55,647 nucleotides of DNA from Gallionella sp. (GTDB taxonomy: Bacteria > Pseudomonadota > Gammaproteobacteria > Burkholderiales > Gallionellaceae). Positions 9,051 to 17,833 of this stretch are shown piece after piece (positions within the stretch are counted from its first letter, which is position 1; every line of letters begins with the position of its first letter). The stretch spans positions 82,046 through 137,692 of the forward strand of contig JAQUAI010000006.1 of assembly GCA_028687335.1 (NCBI GenBank), in the 5' to 3' direction. Under the pieces are notes generated by a model. It had not been told where the DNA came from, searched no databases, and saw only the letters and a list, made by a program, of their open reading frames with translations. The position numbers were made by a program, and so were the translations under genes.

Positions 9051-10445
9051 ATGCTGAATAAGTTCCGTGCGTATTTTTTCTTCTTTTTGTTTGTGTTGAC
9101 GGCTAGTTATGCCGGAGCCAAAGAGCTGCCCGACTTCACCGAGTTGGTCGAAAAACAAGGGGCCGCTGTCGTCAATATCAGTACCACGCAAATCACCCGC
9201 GCCCCCCAAGGTTTGCAAGGCTTGCCTGAAGGAGATCCTTTCTACGAGCTTTTCCGCCGCTTCGCCCCGCAGGTGCCGCGCGAACAGGAGTCTCAATCCT
9301 TGGGCTCTGGGTTCATTATCAGCGGTGACGGTTATATATTGACCAATGCCCATGTGGTGGATAGCGCCGATAAAATCACAGTCAGGTTGACCGATAAGCG
9401 CGAGTTTCGTGCCAAGGTGATCGGTGCAGACAAACGTACCGATGTCGCTCTGATTAAGATAGAAGCATCAGGTTTGCAGACTGTCAAAATGGGCGACCCG
9501 AGCAAGCTAAAAGTGGGCGAATGGGTGATTGCCATCGGCTCTCCATTCGGCTTTGACAGTAGCGTCACGGCGGGTATTGTTAGTGCTAAAGGGCGTTCGT
9601 TGCCACAGGATAACTTTGTGCCATTTATTCAAACCGATGTCGCAATTAACCCGGGTAATTCCGGCGGGCCGCTGTTCAATATGGAAGGTGACGTTGTCGG
9701 TATCAACTCTCAAATTTATACCCGCTCGGGTGGATCAATGGGGTTATCGTTTTCCATTCCCATCGATGTTGCAAATCAGGTGGCCAGCCAGTTACGTACT
9801 AGCGGAAAAGTCACTCGCGGTCGTATCGGTGTCACCATCCAAGAGTTGACGCGCGAACTGGCCGAATCCTTCGGATTGAAAAGCCCTTCCGGTGCGCTGA
9901 TTAGCAGTGTCGAAAAAGGCGGCCCAGCCGATAAGGCTGGCATTGAGGCCAGTGATGTGGTTCTCGCTTTTGATGGGAAACTGGTGAGTAGCTCCGGCGA
10001 CTTACCACGTATTGTTGCAGCCACCAAGCCGGGGAGCCATGCGCAGATTGAAATTTGGCGCAAAGGCGAAAGCAAGCGTTTGAATATTGAGGTGGCTGAA
10101 ATGCCGGAAGAGGGCAAGCTTGCGCAAGTTACCAAGAAACTGGCCGATGATGTGGCGGAAATGATTTCACGCTTAGGTATTGCGGTTAGCGAGTTGACGC
10201 GAGATCAGTTGCAGCAATTAAAAATCAATGGTGGTTTGCTGGTTGAAGATGTCAAAAACTCAACTGCACGTGCAGCTGGATTGCATCAAGGAGATGTCAT
10301 TTTGGCGATAGGTAATATCCCACTTCGCTCGGTTGCTCAACTTAACGAAATTCTTAAGCAAGTACCGAGTGGGCGCAACGTGGCACTGTTGGTGCGCCGT
10401 GGCGATGCGGCATCTTATGTGGCGGTGAAGCTGGACGAAAAATAA
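9051..10445 (+). CDS. degP: Periplasmic serine protease DegP/MucD (HtrA family)
   Basis: Envelope chaperone-protease that degrades misfolded periplasmic proteins, here the last gene of the sigma-E operon. The 464-residue protein has a signal peptide ending at AGA (about residue 23), a trypsin-like domain with the catalytic triad H101 (TNAHVV), D131 (RTDVAL) and S204 (NPGNSGGP), and two PDZ domains (about 255-345 and 370-460). GGAGG before the ATG with suitable spacing supports the start. Placement beside rseABC follows the mucD arrangement of Pseudomonas; degP and degQ are hard to separate by sequence alone. Confidence 0.93.
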   Translation: MLNKFRAYFFFFLFVLTASYAGAKELPDFTELVEKQGAAVVNISTTQITRAPQGLQGLPEGDPFYELFRRFAPQVPREQESQSLGSGFIISGDGYILTNAHVVDSADKITVRLTDKREFRAKVIGADKRTDVALIKIEASGLQTVKMGDPSKLKVGEWVIAIGSPFGFDSSVTAGIVSAKGRSLPQDNFVPFIQTDVAINPGNSGGPLFNMEGDVVGINSQIYTRSGGSMGLSFSIPIDVANQVASQLRTSGKVTRGRIGVTIQELTRELAESFGLKSPSGALISSVEKGGPADKAGIEASDVVLAFDGKLVSSSGDLPRIVAATKPGSHAQIEIWRKGESKRLNIEVAEMPEEGKLAQVTKKLADDVAEMISRLGIAVSELTRDQLQQLKINGGLLVEDVKNSTARAAGLHQGDVILAIGNIPLRSVAQLNEILKQVPSGRNVALLVRRGDAASYVAVKLDEK

Positions 10446-10483
10446 CAACGCTGTTCTGTTAGGCGTATCCCGTCGAAATCGGC

Positions 10484-10500
10484 TAAAATTCGCGCCTCGC
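10484..10500 (+). promoter_or_regulatory. Putative lepA promoter (-10 and GC-rich discriminator)
   Basis: TAAAAT (10484-10489) followed by TCGCGCC, the same form as the -10 regions before mfd and the tRNA. No good -35 at 17 bp was found. The expected transcript start falls just before the hairpin at 10506-10523. Confidence 0.4.
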
Positions 10501-10505
10501 GAATG

Positions 10506-10532
10506 CCCGCCGAGTCCGGCGGGATTCTTTTT
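10506..10532 (+). terminator. Rho-independent terminator / leader hairpin between degP and lepA
   Basis: CCCGCCG (10506-10512), loop AGTC, CGGCGGG (10517-10523), then ATTCTTTTT. The seven-base GC stem and T-run fit an intrinsic terminator for the sigma-E operon. It lies inside the longer reading frame that could start at 10503, an argument for starting LepA at 10548. A near-copy follows glgC at 30223. Confidence 0.75.
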
Positions 10533-10547
10533 GGTTCAATGGGTTCC

Positions 10548-12341
10548 ATGCAACATATCCGAAATTTTTCAATCATTGCTCATATCGACCACGGCAAATC
10601 AACGCTGGCGGATCGCATCATTCAATTGTGCGGCGGATTATCCGACCGCGAGATGGAGGCGCAGGTGCTCGATTCCATGGATTTGGAACGCGAGCGCGGC
10701 ATTACCATCAAGGCTCAAACGGCCGCGCTGAATTACAAAGCGCGCGACGGCCAAATCTACAATCTCAATCTGATCGATACTCCTGGTCACGTTGACTTCT
10801 CCTATGAAGTATCGCGTTCGCTTTCCGCGTGCGAGGGGGCTTTGCTGGTGGTGGATGCCTCGCAAGGGGTTGAAGCGCAGACTGTTGCCAACTGCTATAC
10901 CGCGCTCGATTTGAATGTGGAAGTCGTGCCAGTGCTGAACAAGATCGATCTACCATCAGCAAATCCCGACAATGCCATTGCCGAGATCGAAGATGTGATC
11001 GGTATTGATGCGCACGATGCAGTGCATTGTTCGGCCAAGACAGGTTTGGGCGTGCAAGATGTGCTGGAATCACTCATCGCCAAAGTACCTGCGCCCAGTG
11101 GTGATGTGGATGCGCCGTTGCAGGCGCTTATCATTGACTCATGGTTTGATAACTATGTCGGCGTGGTGATGCTGGTTCGTATTGTCAACGGTACGCTGAA
11201 ACCCAAAGAAAAGATTTTGTTCATGGCCACCGGTGCGCAGCATTTGACCGAGCATATCGGCGTGTTCACACCCAAGTCGGTTAATCGCGAAAGTTTGAGT
11301 GCTGGGCAGGTGGGGTTTGTTATTGCCGGTATCAAGGAGTTGAAAGCGGCCAAAGTGGGGGACACGATTACCCATCAGGCGAGACCAGCCGCAGCGGCGC
11401 TACCCGGTTTCAAAGAGGTGCAGCCACAAGTGTTTGCCGGTTTGTTCCCAGTCGAATCGAATCAATACGAAGCGTTGCGCGACTCTCTGGAAAAGCTGAA
11501 GCTCAACGATGCGGCTTTGCAATACGAACCCGAAGTATCGCAAGCACTGGGGTTTGGTTTCCGTTGTGGCTTCCTTGGTTTGTTGCATATGGAAATCGTG
11601 CAAGAGCGTCTGGAGCGTGAATTCGATATGGACCTCATCACCACCGCGCCGACGGTGATTTATGAGGTGGCGCTGCGAGATGGCTCCATTGTGATGGTAG
11701 ATAACCCATCCAAAATGCCGGATCCGCCCAAGATCGAAGAAATCCGCGAACCTATTGTTGATGTGAATTTGTATATGCCGCAGGAATATGTTGGTGCGGT
11801 GATTACGCTGTGTACACAAAAACGCGGTGTACAGATCGACATGAACTATCACGGCAAGCAAGTGTTGTTGAAATATGAAATGCCGATGGGTGAAATCGTG
11901 CTGGATTTCTTTGATCGGTTGAAATCGGTATCGCGCGGTTACGCGTCGATGGATTACGAGTTCAAAGAATATCGCGCTGCGGATGTAGTCAAGGTTGACA
12001 TGCTCATCAATGGCGACAAGGTGGATGCGCTGGCGGTGATTGTGCATCGTGCCAACAGTCAGTATCGCGGACGTGAAGTGGCCGCCAAGATGCGCGAGCT
12101 GATCCCTCGACAGATGTACGATGTCGCAATTCAAGCCACGATTGGCTCGAATATTATTGCGCGCGAAAACGTCAAGGCGATGCGTAAAAACGTGTTGGCC
12201 AAGTGTTATGGCGGCGATATTTCACGTAAGAAAAAGTTGCTTGAGAAACAGAAGGCCGGTAAGAAACGAATGAAGCAGGTGGGTAATGTGGAGATACCAC
12301 AGGAAGCCTTCTTGGCCATTCTGCGAGTCGAGGATAAATAA
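10548..12341 (+). CDS. lepA: Elongation factor 4 (LepA)
   Basis: Ribosome-bound GTPase implicated in back-translocation and initiation or assembly quality control. The 597-residue protein opens with [19 protein letters not shown], containing the P-loop AHIDHGKST, and carries G3 (DTPGHVDF), G4 (NKID) and the EF-G-like C-terminal domains with the LepA-specific basic tail ([20 protein letters not shown]). Upstream ATGs at 10503 and 10539 would add residues absent from the family, and the first lies in a hairpin. lepB follows after eight bases, the standard lepA-lepB pair. Confidence 0.95.
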   Translation: MQHIRNFSIIAHIDHGKSTLADRIIQLCGGLSDREMEAQVLDSMDLERERGITIKAQTAALNYKARDGQIYNLNLIDTPGHVDFSYEVSRSLSACEGALLVVDASQGVEAQTVANCYTALDLNVEVVPVLNKIDLPSANPDNAIAEIEDVIGIDAHDAVHCSAKTGLGVQDVLESLIAKVPAPSGDVDAPLQALIIDSWFDNYVGVVMLVRIVNGTLKPKEKILFMATGAQHLTEHIGVFTPKSVNRESLSAGQVGFVIAGIKELKAAKVGDTITHQARPAAAALPGFKEVQPQVFAGLFPVESNQYEALRDSLEKLKLNDAALQYEPEVSQALGFGFRCGFLGLLHMEIVQERLEREFDMDLITTAPTVIYEVALRDGSIVMVDNPSKMPDPPKIEEIREPIVDVNLYMPQEYVGAVITLCTQKRGVQIDMNYHGKQVLLKYEMPMGEIVLDFFDRLKSVSRGYASMDYEFKEYRAADVVKVDMLINGDKVDALAVIVHRANSQYRGREVAAKMRELIPRQMYDVAIQATIGSNIIARENVKAMRKNVLAKCYGGDISRKKKLLEKQKAGKKRMKQVGNVEIPQEAFLAILRVEDK

Positions 12342-12349
12342 GGATCACC

Positions 12350-13153
12350 ATGGATTTTGCACTCATCTTGTTTATGTTGCTGGTTGTGTCCGGCAGCGTC
12401 TGGTTGTTGGACAGTAAAGTGTTGGCAGTAAAGCGTCCAAAAGAAACGGCAGAGCCGTGGTGGGTGGAATACTCAAAAAGCTTTTTCCCCGTGATTTTGA
12501 TTGTGTTTTGCATCCGCTCTTTTTTGGTGGAGCCGTTTAAAATCCCGTCCGGTTCGATGATCCCAACTTTGCAGGTGGGTGATTTTATTCTGGTGAATAA
12601 ATTTACTTATGGCATTCGTTTGCCCATCATTAATCAAAAGCTGGTGCAGCTCAACGATCCTCAACGCGGGGATGTGATGGTGTTCCATTACCCAGAAAAT
12701 CCTTCGGTTGACTACATTAAGCGCGTGGTTGCCGTTGCCGGAGATACGGTTGAATATCGCAATAAGCGTTTGTGGATTAACGGGGTTGAGCAAAAGCAGG
12801 AGGACGACGGTGATTACAATTATGTCGAAACTGGGCTGAATTTCGTGCATAGCGAAAAGAAGATCGAAACTCAGGGCGAACACAAGCACGCCATCTTGGT
12901 GAACCCAGAGATGCCAACCCTGCACTTGAGCTCGGTGAGTGAGTTTTCGGGACGCGAAAATTGTACTTACGGCGATGATATGGTGCGCTGCAAAGTACCC
13001 GAGGCGAGTTATTTTATGATGGGCGATAATCGCGACAACAGTCGCGATAGTCGCTATTGGGGATTTGTGCCGGATCGTATGATTGTTGGTAAAGCATTTT
13101 TTATCTGGATGAATTTCTCCGATCTTAAACGTGTTGGTTTGTCGATTAATTAA
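12350..13153 (+). CDS. lepB: Signal peptidase I
   Basis: Inner-membrane serine protease that removes signal peptides from exported proteins. It has 267 residues: two N-terminal hydrophobic segments (about 3-20 and 45-60), the catalytic serine S69 in PSGSMIPTL, and the catalytic lysine K124 in DYIKRVVAVAGD, with conserved GDNRDNSRDSRYWG near the C-terminus. AAGGA with good spacing precedes the ATG. It lies eight bases after lepA and 19 bases before the DUF4845 gene, in the conserved lepA-lepB-DUF4845-rnc order. Confidence 0.95.
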   Translation: MDFALILFMLLVVSGSVWLLDSKVLAVKRPKETAEPWWVEYSKSFFPVILIVFCIRSFLVEPFKIPSGSMIPTLQVGDFILVNKFTYGIRLPIINQKLVQLNDPQRGDVMVFHYPENPSVDYIKRVVAVAGDTVEYRNKRLWINGVEQKQEDDGDYNYVETGLNFVHSEKKIETQGEHKHAILVNPEMPTLHLSSVSEFSGRENCTYGDDMVRCKVPEASYFMMGDNRDNSRDSRYWGFVPDRMIVGKAFFIWMNFSDLKRVGLSIN

Positions 13154-13172
13154 GTGACAGGGGGAGTATGTA

Positions 13173-13547
13173 ATGAGCAAAGTGATGCGAAATAAACAGC
13201 GCGGACTGAGTTTCTCCGGTTTTATGTTTGGGGCATTTATTCTGGTGTTGGTTAGTATTACTGCTTTAAAAGTGATTCCAGCCTACATTCAGGATGAGCA
13301 GATAAAAAATATTTTTGTGACTATCGCTAATGACCCTGAGATGCAGCAAGCTGGAATTGGTCAGATCAAGATGTCGTTCAACAAACGTTCCCTGATTGAT
13401 GACATTAAAGTGATTACGGCGGAAGACATCGAGATTACCAAAGACAATACGGGGCGAATTTTGCTGGCGGCAAATTATGAGGTTCGAGTACCTTTGTTTG
13501 CCAACATCAGTTTGGTCATGGCGTTTTCTCCAAGCAGTGCCCAATAA
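13173..13547 (+). CDS. DUF4845 small membrane protein
   Basis: A 124-residue protein of the DUF4845 type, recognised from its position between lepB and rnc and from its form: a short basic start with RGLSFSGF, one transmembrane helix (about 16-36), then a soluble, probably periplasmic domain (KVIPAYIQDEQIKNIF, NKRSLIDDIKVI). Function is unknown; the pilin-like N-terminus is a resemblance only. A strong GGGGGAG ribosome-binding site precedes the ATG. Its 3' end overlaps the likely start of rnc by 11 bases. Confidence 0.85.
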   Translation: MSKVMRNKQRGLSFSGFMFGAFILVLVSITALKVIPAYIQDEQIKNIFVTIANDPEMQQAGIGQIKMSFNKRSLIDDIKVITAEDIEITKDNTGRILLAANYEVRVPLFANISLVMAFSPSSAQ

Positions 13548-14223
13548 ACGTATCGAAACGCTAAAGAAGCAGCTGGGTTACACGTTTACCGACCCAGCGT
13601 TGCTGCAACGCGCGCTAACGCACCGCAGTTATTCCACCGCTCACTATGAGCGTTTGGAGTTCTTGGGTGATAGCGTTTTGGGTTGCATCATCGCGCGCCA
13701 TTTGTTTGCCACTTATCCGCAACTGAGCGAAGGTGATTTGTCGCGCGCACGCTCCAATCTGGTTAAAGAAGACACGCTGATGCGCTTGGCCCAGCAACTC
13801 GATTTGGGTAACCATCTCTATCTGGGGGAAGGGGAGCGCAAGAGCGGTGGACATAATCGCCCCTCGATTTTGGCAGATGCAATGGAGGCTCTGATCGGTG
13901 CAGTCTTACTTGATGGCGGCTTTGATGCGGCAGAAAAGTTTGTGCTTAGTCGCTATATCCCCTATTTGAGGCAAGTCGATTTACTCACTCTTGGTAAAGA
14001 CCCAAAAACTCTGTTGCAGGAATATTTGCAAGCCCGCCGCGTATCTTTGCCGCTGTACACCGTTTGCGAAGTGAAAGGTGAGGCGCACGCGCAAGACTTT
14101 CGTGTTGAGTGTTCTATTCCTGCATTAAATGTCGTGACACAAGGCGAGGGCAGCAGTCGGCGCAGTGCCGAGCAGCAAGCTGCACAGCTTGCTTATGCCA
14201 AGCTGAACGGTAGTACTGTCTGA
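13537..14223 (+). CDS. rnc: Ribonuclease III
   Basis: Double-strand-specific endoribonuclease that processes rRNA precursors and structured mRNAs. The GTG at 13537 gives a 228-residue protein, the family's usual length; the frame is open back to an ATG at 13477, but that adds 20 unrelated residues inside the DUF4845 gene. The catalytic signature ERLEFLGDSVLG is intact, with the second acidic site in LADAMEALIGAV, and the C-terminal double-stranded-RNA-binding domain (DPKTLLQEYLQ to SAEQQAAQLAYAKL) is complete. era, often the next gene, is replaced here by an ATP-grasp-like gene. Confidence 0.93.
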   Translation: MPNKRIETLKKQLGYTFTDPALLQRALTHRSYSTAHYERLEFLGDSVLGCIIARHLFATYPQLSEGDLSRARSNLVKEDTLMRLAQQLDLGNHLYLGEGERKSGGHNRPSILADAMEALIGAVLLDGGFDAAEKFVLSRYIPYLRQVDLLTLGKDPKTLLQEYLQARRVSLPLYTVCEVKGEAHAQDFRVECSIPALNVVTQGEGSSRRSAEQQAAQLAYAKLNGSTV

Positions 14224-14229
14224 CTCGTT

Positions 14230-15405
14230 ATGCATGCGCCGCAATTTCTCCAACTGAATGCTGAGTGCGGCGGCGTGATTGATACCGTCTTGCTGCGCAA
14301 GACGATCAAGGCGCAAGGAAGCGACTGGGCTGATTTGCTTGACGCTCGCTGTCCGCATGTATTTTCATCGCTTGCCGTATTCGTGTCATCCGCACATATC
14401 GAACAAATGAATGCACTCGTTGCGGCTGTTGAGCGCATCGTGCATCTCCCCAATTGGTGTGAACAAGATAGTGATGCCTCGTTGGGGGTGTTCTACGGTT
14501 ATGATTTTCATCTAGATGAGAATGGTGCCCATTTGATTGAAATCAACACCAATGCGGGTGGAGCATTTCTCAATGCGTTGCTGTTGCAAAGCCAACAGGC
14601 CGACGCGTGCGAAAGCGACATTGTTGCGATGTTCCGCCACGAGTGGCAGTTACGGCAGGGGGGTACGCCGCTCAAAACGATAGCCATTGTTGACGAGCAA
14701 CCCGAACAGCAATATCTCTACCCCGAATTTATACTGGCGCAACGCTTGTTTGAGCGCGTTGGTATACAAGCGCATATTGTTGATCCGACGCGGTTGCAAG
14801 TGCGCGAAAACGGCGTTTATCTGGATACGCAAAAAATCGACTTGATCTATAACCGTCTGACAGATTTTTCTCTTGAGCAGTATGCCGGTTTACTAGCTGC
14901 GCACCATCACGGACAGGTACTGATTACACCTAGTCCTGCGCACTACGCGCGTTATGCCGACAAGCGAAATTTGGTGCGGTTAAGTGACGCGAATTTATTG
15001 CGAAAACTGCGGGTAGACGAAGCAGATATTGCCGTGTTGCAAGCCTGTTTGCCGCATACGGTAATGGTGCATCCTGAGATGGCTGAAATGCTGTGGACGC
15101 AACGCAAACAATGGTTTTTCAAGCCTGTAAGCGGCTACGGTAGTAAAGGAGCATATCGCGGTGAGAAGCTAACCAAGCGGGTCTTTGCCGAAATCATGCA
15201 GGGCGGCTATATCGCGCAACATTTGCTTGCGCCGGGGGAGCGTACTTATTGTCCCGACGGCGAAGAAAAGCAATCGCTCAAGTTTGATATACGCTGTTAT
15301 GTTTACAACTGCCGCATTCAAATTGTTGCGGCACGCTTGTATCAGGGGCAAACCACCAATTTTCGTACTCCCGGTGGCGGTTTTTCGCTGGTAAGGGTGT
15401 CTTAA
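14230..15405 (+). CDS. ATP-grasp-like protein of unknown substrate
   Basis: A 391-residue protein starting six bases after the rnc stop. Two stretches resemble ATP-grasp ligases: LIEINTNAGGAFLN (about 101-114; acidic/Asn metal-binding type) and WFFKPVSGYGSKGAYRGEKL (about 296-315; lysine and glycine loop of the nucleotide-binding type). The metal-site motif precedes the nucleotide loop, which would suit a circularly permuted ATP-grasp such as the glutathionylspermidine-synthase group. I cannot name a substrate. There is no signal peptide or transmembrane helix, so it is probably cytosolic. Placement suggests co-transcription with rnc. The family call is tentative; that it is a real gene is well supported by length, position and codon use. 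Confidence 0.6.
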   Translation: MHAPQFLQLNAECGGVIDTVLLRKTIKAQGSDWADLLDARCPHVFSSLAVFVSSAHIEQMNALVAAVERIVHLPNWCEQDSDASLGVFYGYDFHLDENGAHLIEINTNAGGAFLNALLLQSQQADACESDIVAMFRHEWQLRQGGTPLKTIAIVDEQPEQQYLYPEFILAQRLFERVGIQAHIVDPTRLQVRENGVYLDTQKIDLIYNRLTDFSLEQYAGLLAAHHHGQVLITPSPAHYARYADKRNLVRLSDANLLRKLRVDEADIAVLQACLPHTVMVHPEMAEMLWTQRKQWFFKPVSGYGSKGAYRGEKLTKRVFAEIMQGGYIAQHLLAPGERTYCPDGEEKQSLKFDIRCYVYNCRIQIVAARLYQGQTTNFRTPGGGFSLVRVS

Positions 15406-15440
15406 TAGCCTTTACTTATCAAGTAGTTATTTATATCTCT

Positions 15441-15472
15441 GTCATAAATATGACTAAAATGCATATGCATTT
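15441..15472. promoter_or_regulatory. Two adjacent palindromes upstream of the HD-GYP gene
   Basis: GTCATA-AA-TATGAC (15441-15454) and the perfect 16-bp palindrome AAATGCATATGCATTT (15457-15472), two bases apart, about 70 bases before the gene start. They look like operator sites, but no regulator is known. Confidence 0.5.
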
Positions 15473-15540
15473 CGGTCTATTGTTCTTTGTAAATCTATGT
15501 TTCATACTGCTTGCCAGATCAGTTGCGGTGGAGGCTTGGT

Positions 15541-16980
15541 ATGAGCATGCAGCTTGCAGGGGTTTTGGCGAAAAATCTGGTTTTGGGCAGCATTCGCTTC
15601 CCAATTAATTCAGCGAATCTTCGTGTTCGTGCAGAGCAATTGCGCACACGAATGCAGGAATATCCTTCCCTGATTATCAGTCAGATGGTGTTGCAGCCAC
15701 TGTTTGTCTGGCTGATTTGGGATCAGGCAGATCATCAATCGCTGCTGATTTGGCTGGCCTTGTTTTACGGATTGCATACAGTCGAGTTAATCAAGTGGAG
15801 CGTGCATCGCCATCGCCTGAACACAGTGGATGAGTGTACCGATTGGCATGTTCACTTCTGCTTTTATTCGGCCATGGCTGGGCTGATGTGGGGCGCGGTA
15901 GCAATCTTCTTTTTCCCGCCTTATCTGGACTATCAGGGCTTGGTGATTTGCATCATGCTGGGCTTGGTCGCTGGAGCCGTCACAATGAATCCCGTACACC
16001 CGCCGACCTTAGTTCTCTACGTCGCTGGGATTATGTTGCCTTTGTCAGTGCGGCTTGTGGCCGAAAACGATACGCCGCACTGGATTATGTTTCTCATGCT
16101 GCTGATGTTTGGCGGGATTGTCATGGTTGCCGGGCGCGAGTTGAATCGCACGTTCATGGTGTCGCTGAAACAACGTTTCGATAATCTTGAGTTGATCGAA
16201 GAACTCAGTAAAAAAACAGCCGCATTGGAAGAATCCCGTTACCAGCTTCAATTGGCCAATGGAATATTGCAGCAAAGTGAATTGATATTGGAGCAGCAGG
16301 TTAATGAGCGTACTGCTCAATTATTGCAGCGTACGGGCGAGATCAATGCCATCAAGGACACCACGATCATCGCGCTCACTTCATTGGCCGAAGCACGCGA
16401 CAACGAAACAGGGAATCACATCCGGCGCACTCAAAACTACATGAAAGCACTGGCTTTGCATTTGCGCTGCCATCCCCGCTTCCGTGATTTTTTGAGCGAT
16501 GAGAATATCGAGCTTCTGTATAAATTGGCACCGTTGCACGACATCGGAAAAGTCGGGATTCCCGACCATATTTTGCTCAAGCCGGGCAAGCTGACAACGG
16601 AAGAATTTGAGATCATGAAAACCCATGCCGCACTGGGCGGCAATGCCATTGCGCAGGCGGAAGATAGACTGGGTTTTACGAGTCAGTTTTTGCGCATTGC
16701 ACGCCAAATTGTAATTGGACATCATGAGAAATGGGATGGTAGTGGCTATCCGTTTGCATTGCGCGGGGACAATATCCCCATTCCCGCTCGCCTGATGGCG
16801 GTTGCCGATGTATATGACGCGCTGACTTGCAAGCGTGTTTATAAGCCGGCGATGTCACACGAGGTTGCTACCGCGATTATTATGGAAGGGCGCGGCAAGC
16901 ATTTTGATCCCGATATTGCAGATGCATTTTTTTCGATTCAAACAGAATTTATTGCCATTGCAGATAAATATCGCGACTGA
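15541..16980 (+). CDS. Membrane HD-GYP domain protein (cyclic-di-GMP phosphodiesterase type)
   Basis: A 479-residue protein with an N-terminal membrane sensor of about six helices (residues 40-205), a coiled coil (about 215-270: LEESRYQLQLANGILQQ) and a C-terminal HD-GYP domain. The HD pair is H333-D334 in LHDIGKVGIPD, followed by LLKPGKL, and HHEKWDGSGYP begins at about 394. Such domains hydrolyse cyclic-di-GMP with a two-metal centre, and all expected motifs are present. The ATG at 15541 is chosen over a TTG at 15511 because GGAGG lies six bases before it. Activity and signal are inferred; no partner is adjacent, but three other cyclic-di-GMP proteins occur in the window. Confidence 0.88.
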   Translation: MSMQLAGVLAKNLVLGSIRFPINSANLRVRAEQLRTRMQEYPSLIISQMVLQPLFVWLIWDQADHQSLLIWLALFYGLHTVELIKWSVHRHRLNTVDECTDWHVHFCFYSAMAGLMWGAVAIFFFPPYLDYQGLVICIMLGLVAGAVTMNPVHPPTLVLYVAGIMLPLSVRLVAENDTPHWIMFLMLLMFGGIVMVAGRELNRTFMVSLKQRFDNLELIEELSKKTAALEESRYQLQLANGILQQSELILEQQVNERTAQLLQRTGEINAIKDTTIIALTSLAEARDNETGNHIRRTQNYMKALALHLRCHPRFRDFLSDENIELLYKLAPLHDIGKVGIPDHILLKPGKLTTEEFEIMKTHAALGGNAIAQAEDRLGFTSQFLRIARQIVIGHHEKWDGSGYPFALRGDNIPIPARLMAVADVYDALTCKRVYKPAMSHEVATAIIMEGRGKHFDPDIADAFFSIQTEFIAIADKYRD

Positions 16981-16989
16981 CGAAATTAC

Positions 16990-17020
16990 GTGATGTCTGC
17001 GCTAGAATGCGGAACATCAC
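16990..17020 (+). promoter_or_regulatory. Dyad around the likely crcB -10 box
   Basis: GTGATGTCTGC (16990-17000) pairs with GCGGAACATCAC (17009-17020) with one bulge and one G-U; the loop contains TAGAAT (17003-17008), a -10-like box. It could be an operator across the promoter or an RNA hairpin. It does not match the fluoride riboswitch pattern. Confidence 0.4.
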
Positions 17021-17040
17021 AATTTCTCCAAGTTGCCTTC

Positions 17041-17427
17041 ATGATCTATTCATTTTTAGCCATCGGCCTTGGTGCCGCCTGCGGTGCTTGGCTACGCTGG
17101 GGATTGGGATTGTGGCTTAATCCGGTATTACCGCAAATTCCATTGGGTACGCTGATGGCGAATCTGTTGGGCGGTTATTTGATTGGTCTGGCGATTGCTT
17201 TTTTTATGCAATATCAAGCACTGTCACCGGAATGGAGGTTGCTAGTCATTACCGGCTTCCTCGGCGGGCTGACTACCTTTTCCACTTTTTCCGCCGAAGC
17301 TGTCACGTTGCTGATGCGCGCCCAATATGCATGGGCGGCGGGTATGATGGTTTCGCATCTGGCGGGATCTATCCTGATGACAGTATTGGGTATTCAAACT
17401 TTCAAGTGGCTGAACGGAGGGCAATGA
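17041..17427 (+). CDS. crcB: Fluoride channel CrcB/Fluc
   Basis: Small dimeric fluoride exporter of the inner membrane. At 128 residues it shows four hydrophobic helices, the N-terminal [12 protein letters not shown], the conserved [14 protein letters not shown] (about 35-48) and the pore motif [15 protein letters not shown] (about 74-88). The ATG at 17041 gives the family's normal N-terminus; the frame stays open upstream to 16990 but that extension overlaps a dyad and is not family-like. The stop overlaps the start of the DUF190 gene (ATGATGA), indicating coupled translation. Confidence 0.92.
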   Translation: MIYSFLAIGLGAACGAWLRWGLGLWLNPVLPQIPLGTLMANLLGGYLIGLAIAFFMQYQALSPEWRLLVITGFLGGLTTFSTFSAEAVTLLMRAQYAWAAGMMVSHLAGSILMTVLGIQTFKWLNGGQ

Positions 17428-17726
17428 TGAATCTGCTGATGTTTTATGTGAACGAGAAACAGCATCATGAGGGTGAGTTGATGTACGAATGGCTCTTACA
17501 TCGCGCGCGTCATATCGGTGTTCGTGGTGGATCCGCATTTCGTGCGATGGCCGGTTTTGGTCGTCATGGACGTTTACACGATGAAGCTTTTTTTGAGCTA
17601 GCGGGCGACTTGACTGTCCGGGTTGAGTTTATTCTGGATGATGGGTTGGCTAAGCGTATGCTGGAGGAAGTGCGTGGATTGGATGTGTTCTACGTGGTGA
17701 ATAAAGTACAGTCCGGCATTGACTAA
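17427..17726 (+). CDS. DUF190 protein (PII-like), partner of CrcB
   Basis: A 99-residue protein of the DUF190 family, which has a PII-like fold and is often encoded beside crcB. Visible features: [49 protein letters not shown], then a beta-rich end. GGAGG lies six bases before the ATG at 17427; the ATG at 17424 is also in frame but too close. It overlaps the last base of the crcB stop codon. The function is unproven; the association suggests a regulatory role in fluoride export. Confidence 0.88.
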   Translation: MNLLMFYVNEKQHHEGELMYEWLLHRARHIGVRGGSAFRAMAGFGRHGRLHDEAFFELAGDLTVRVEFILDDGLAKRMLEEVRGLDVFYVVNKVQSGID

Positions 17727-17770
17727 CAACTAATGAGATATATGAAGCCCAAATAAATTTTGGCGGAAAA

Positions 17771-17819
17771 TAAAAAACAGGCCGTATTCCATAGCATGGA
17801 ATACGGCCTGATTGTTTTT
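17771..17819. terminator. Strong bidirectional terminator
   Basis: A perfect 15-bp stem, CAGGCCGTATTCCAT (17778-17792) with ATGGAATACGGCCTG (17796-17810), loop AGC, preceded by a run of A and followed by TTGTTTTT. It serves the plus-strand crcB operon and the minus-strand dnaJ. Confidence 0.95.
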
Positions 17820-17833
17820 CAGCACTCGTCTAA

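Noticed and set aside
10503..10547. LepA start at 10503
   Set aside because: This ATG is at the foot of the terminator hairpin, and the added residues are not found in LepA proteins.
11400..12134. A 244-codon minus-strand frame inside lepA
   Set aside because: Antisense shadow with no domain-like sequence and no ribosome-binding site.
13477..13536. ATG start of rnc at 13477
   Set aside because: It adds 20 residues, out of keeping with the family, wholly inside the DUF4845 gene.
16981..17040. Fluoride riboswitch before crcB
   Set aside because: The leader is short and lacks the conserved fluoride-riboswitch core; only a simple dyad is present.
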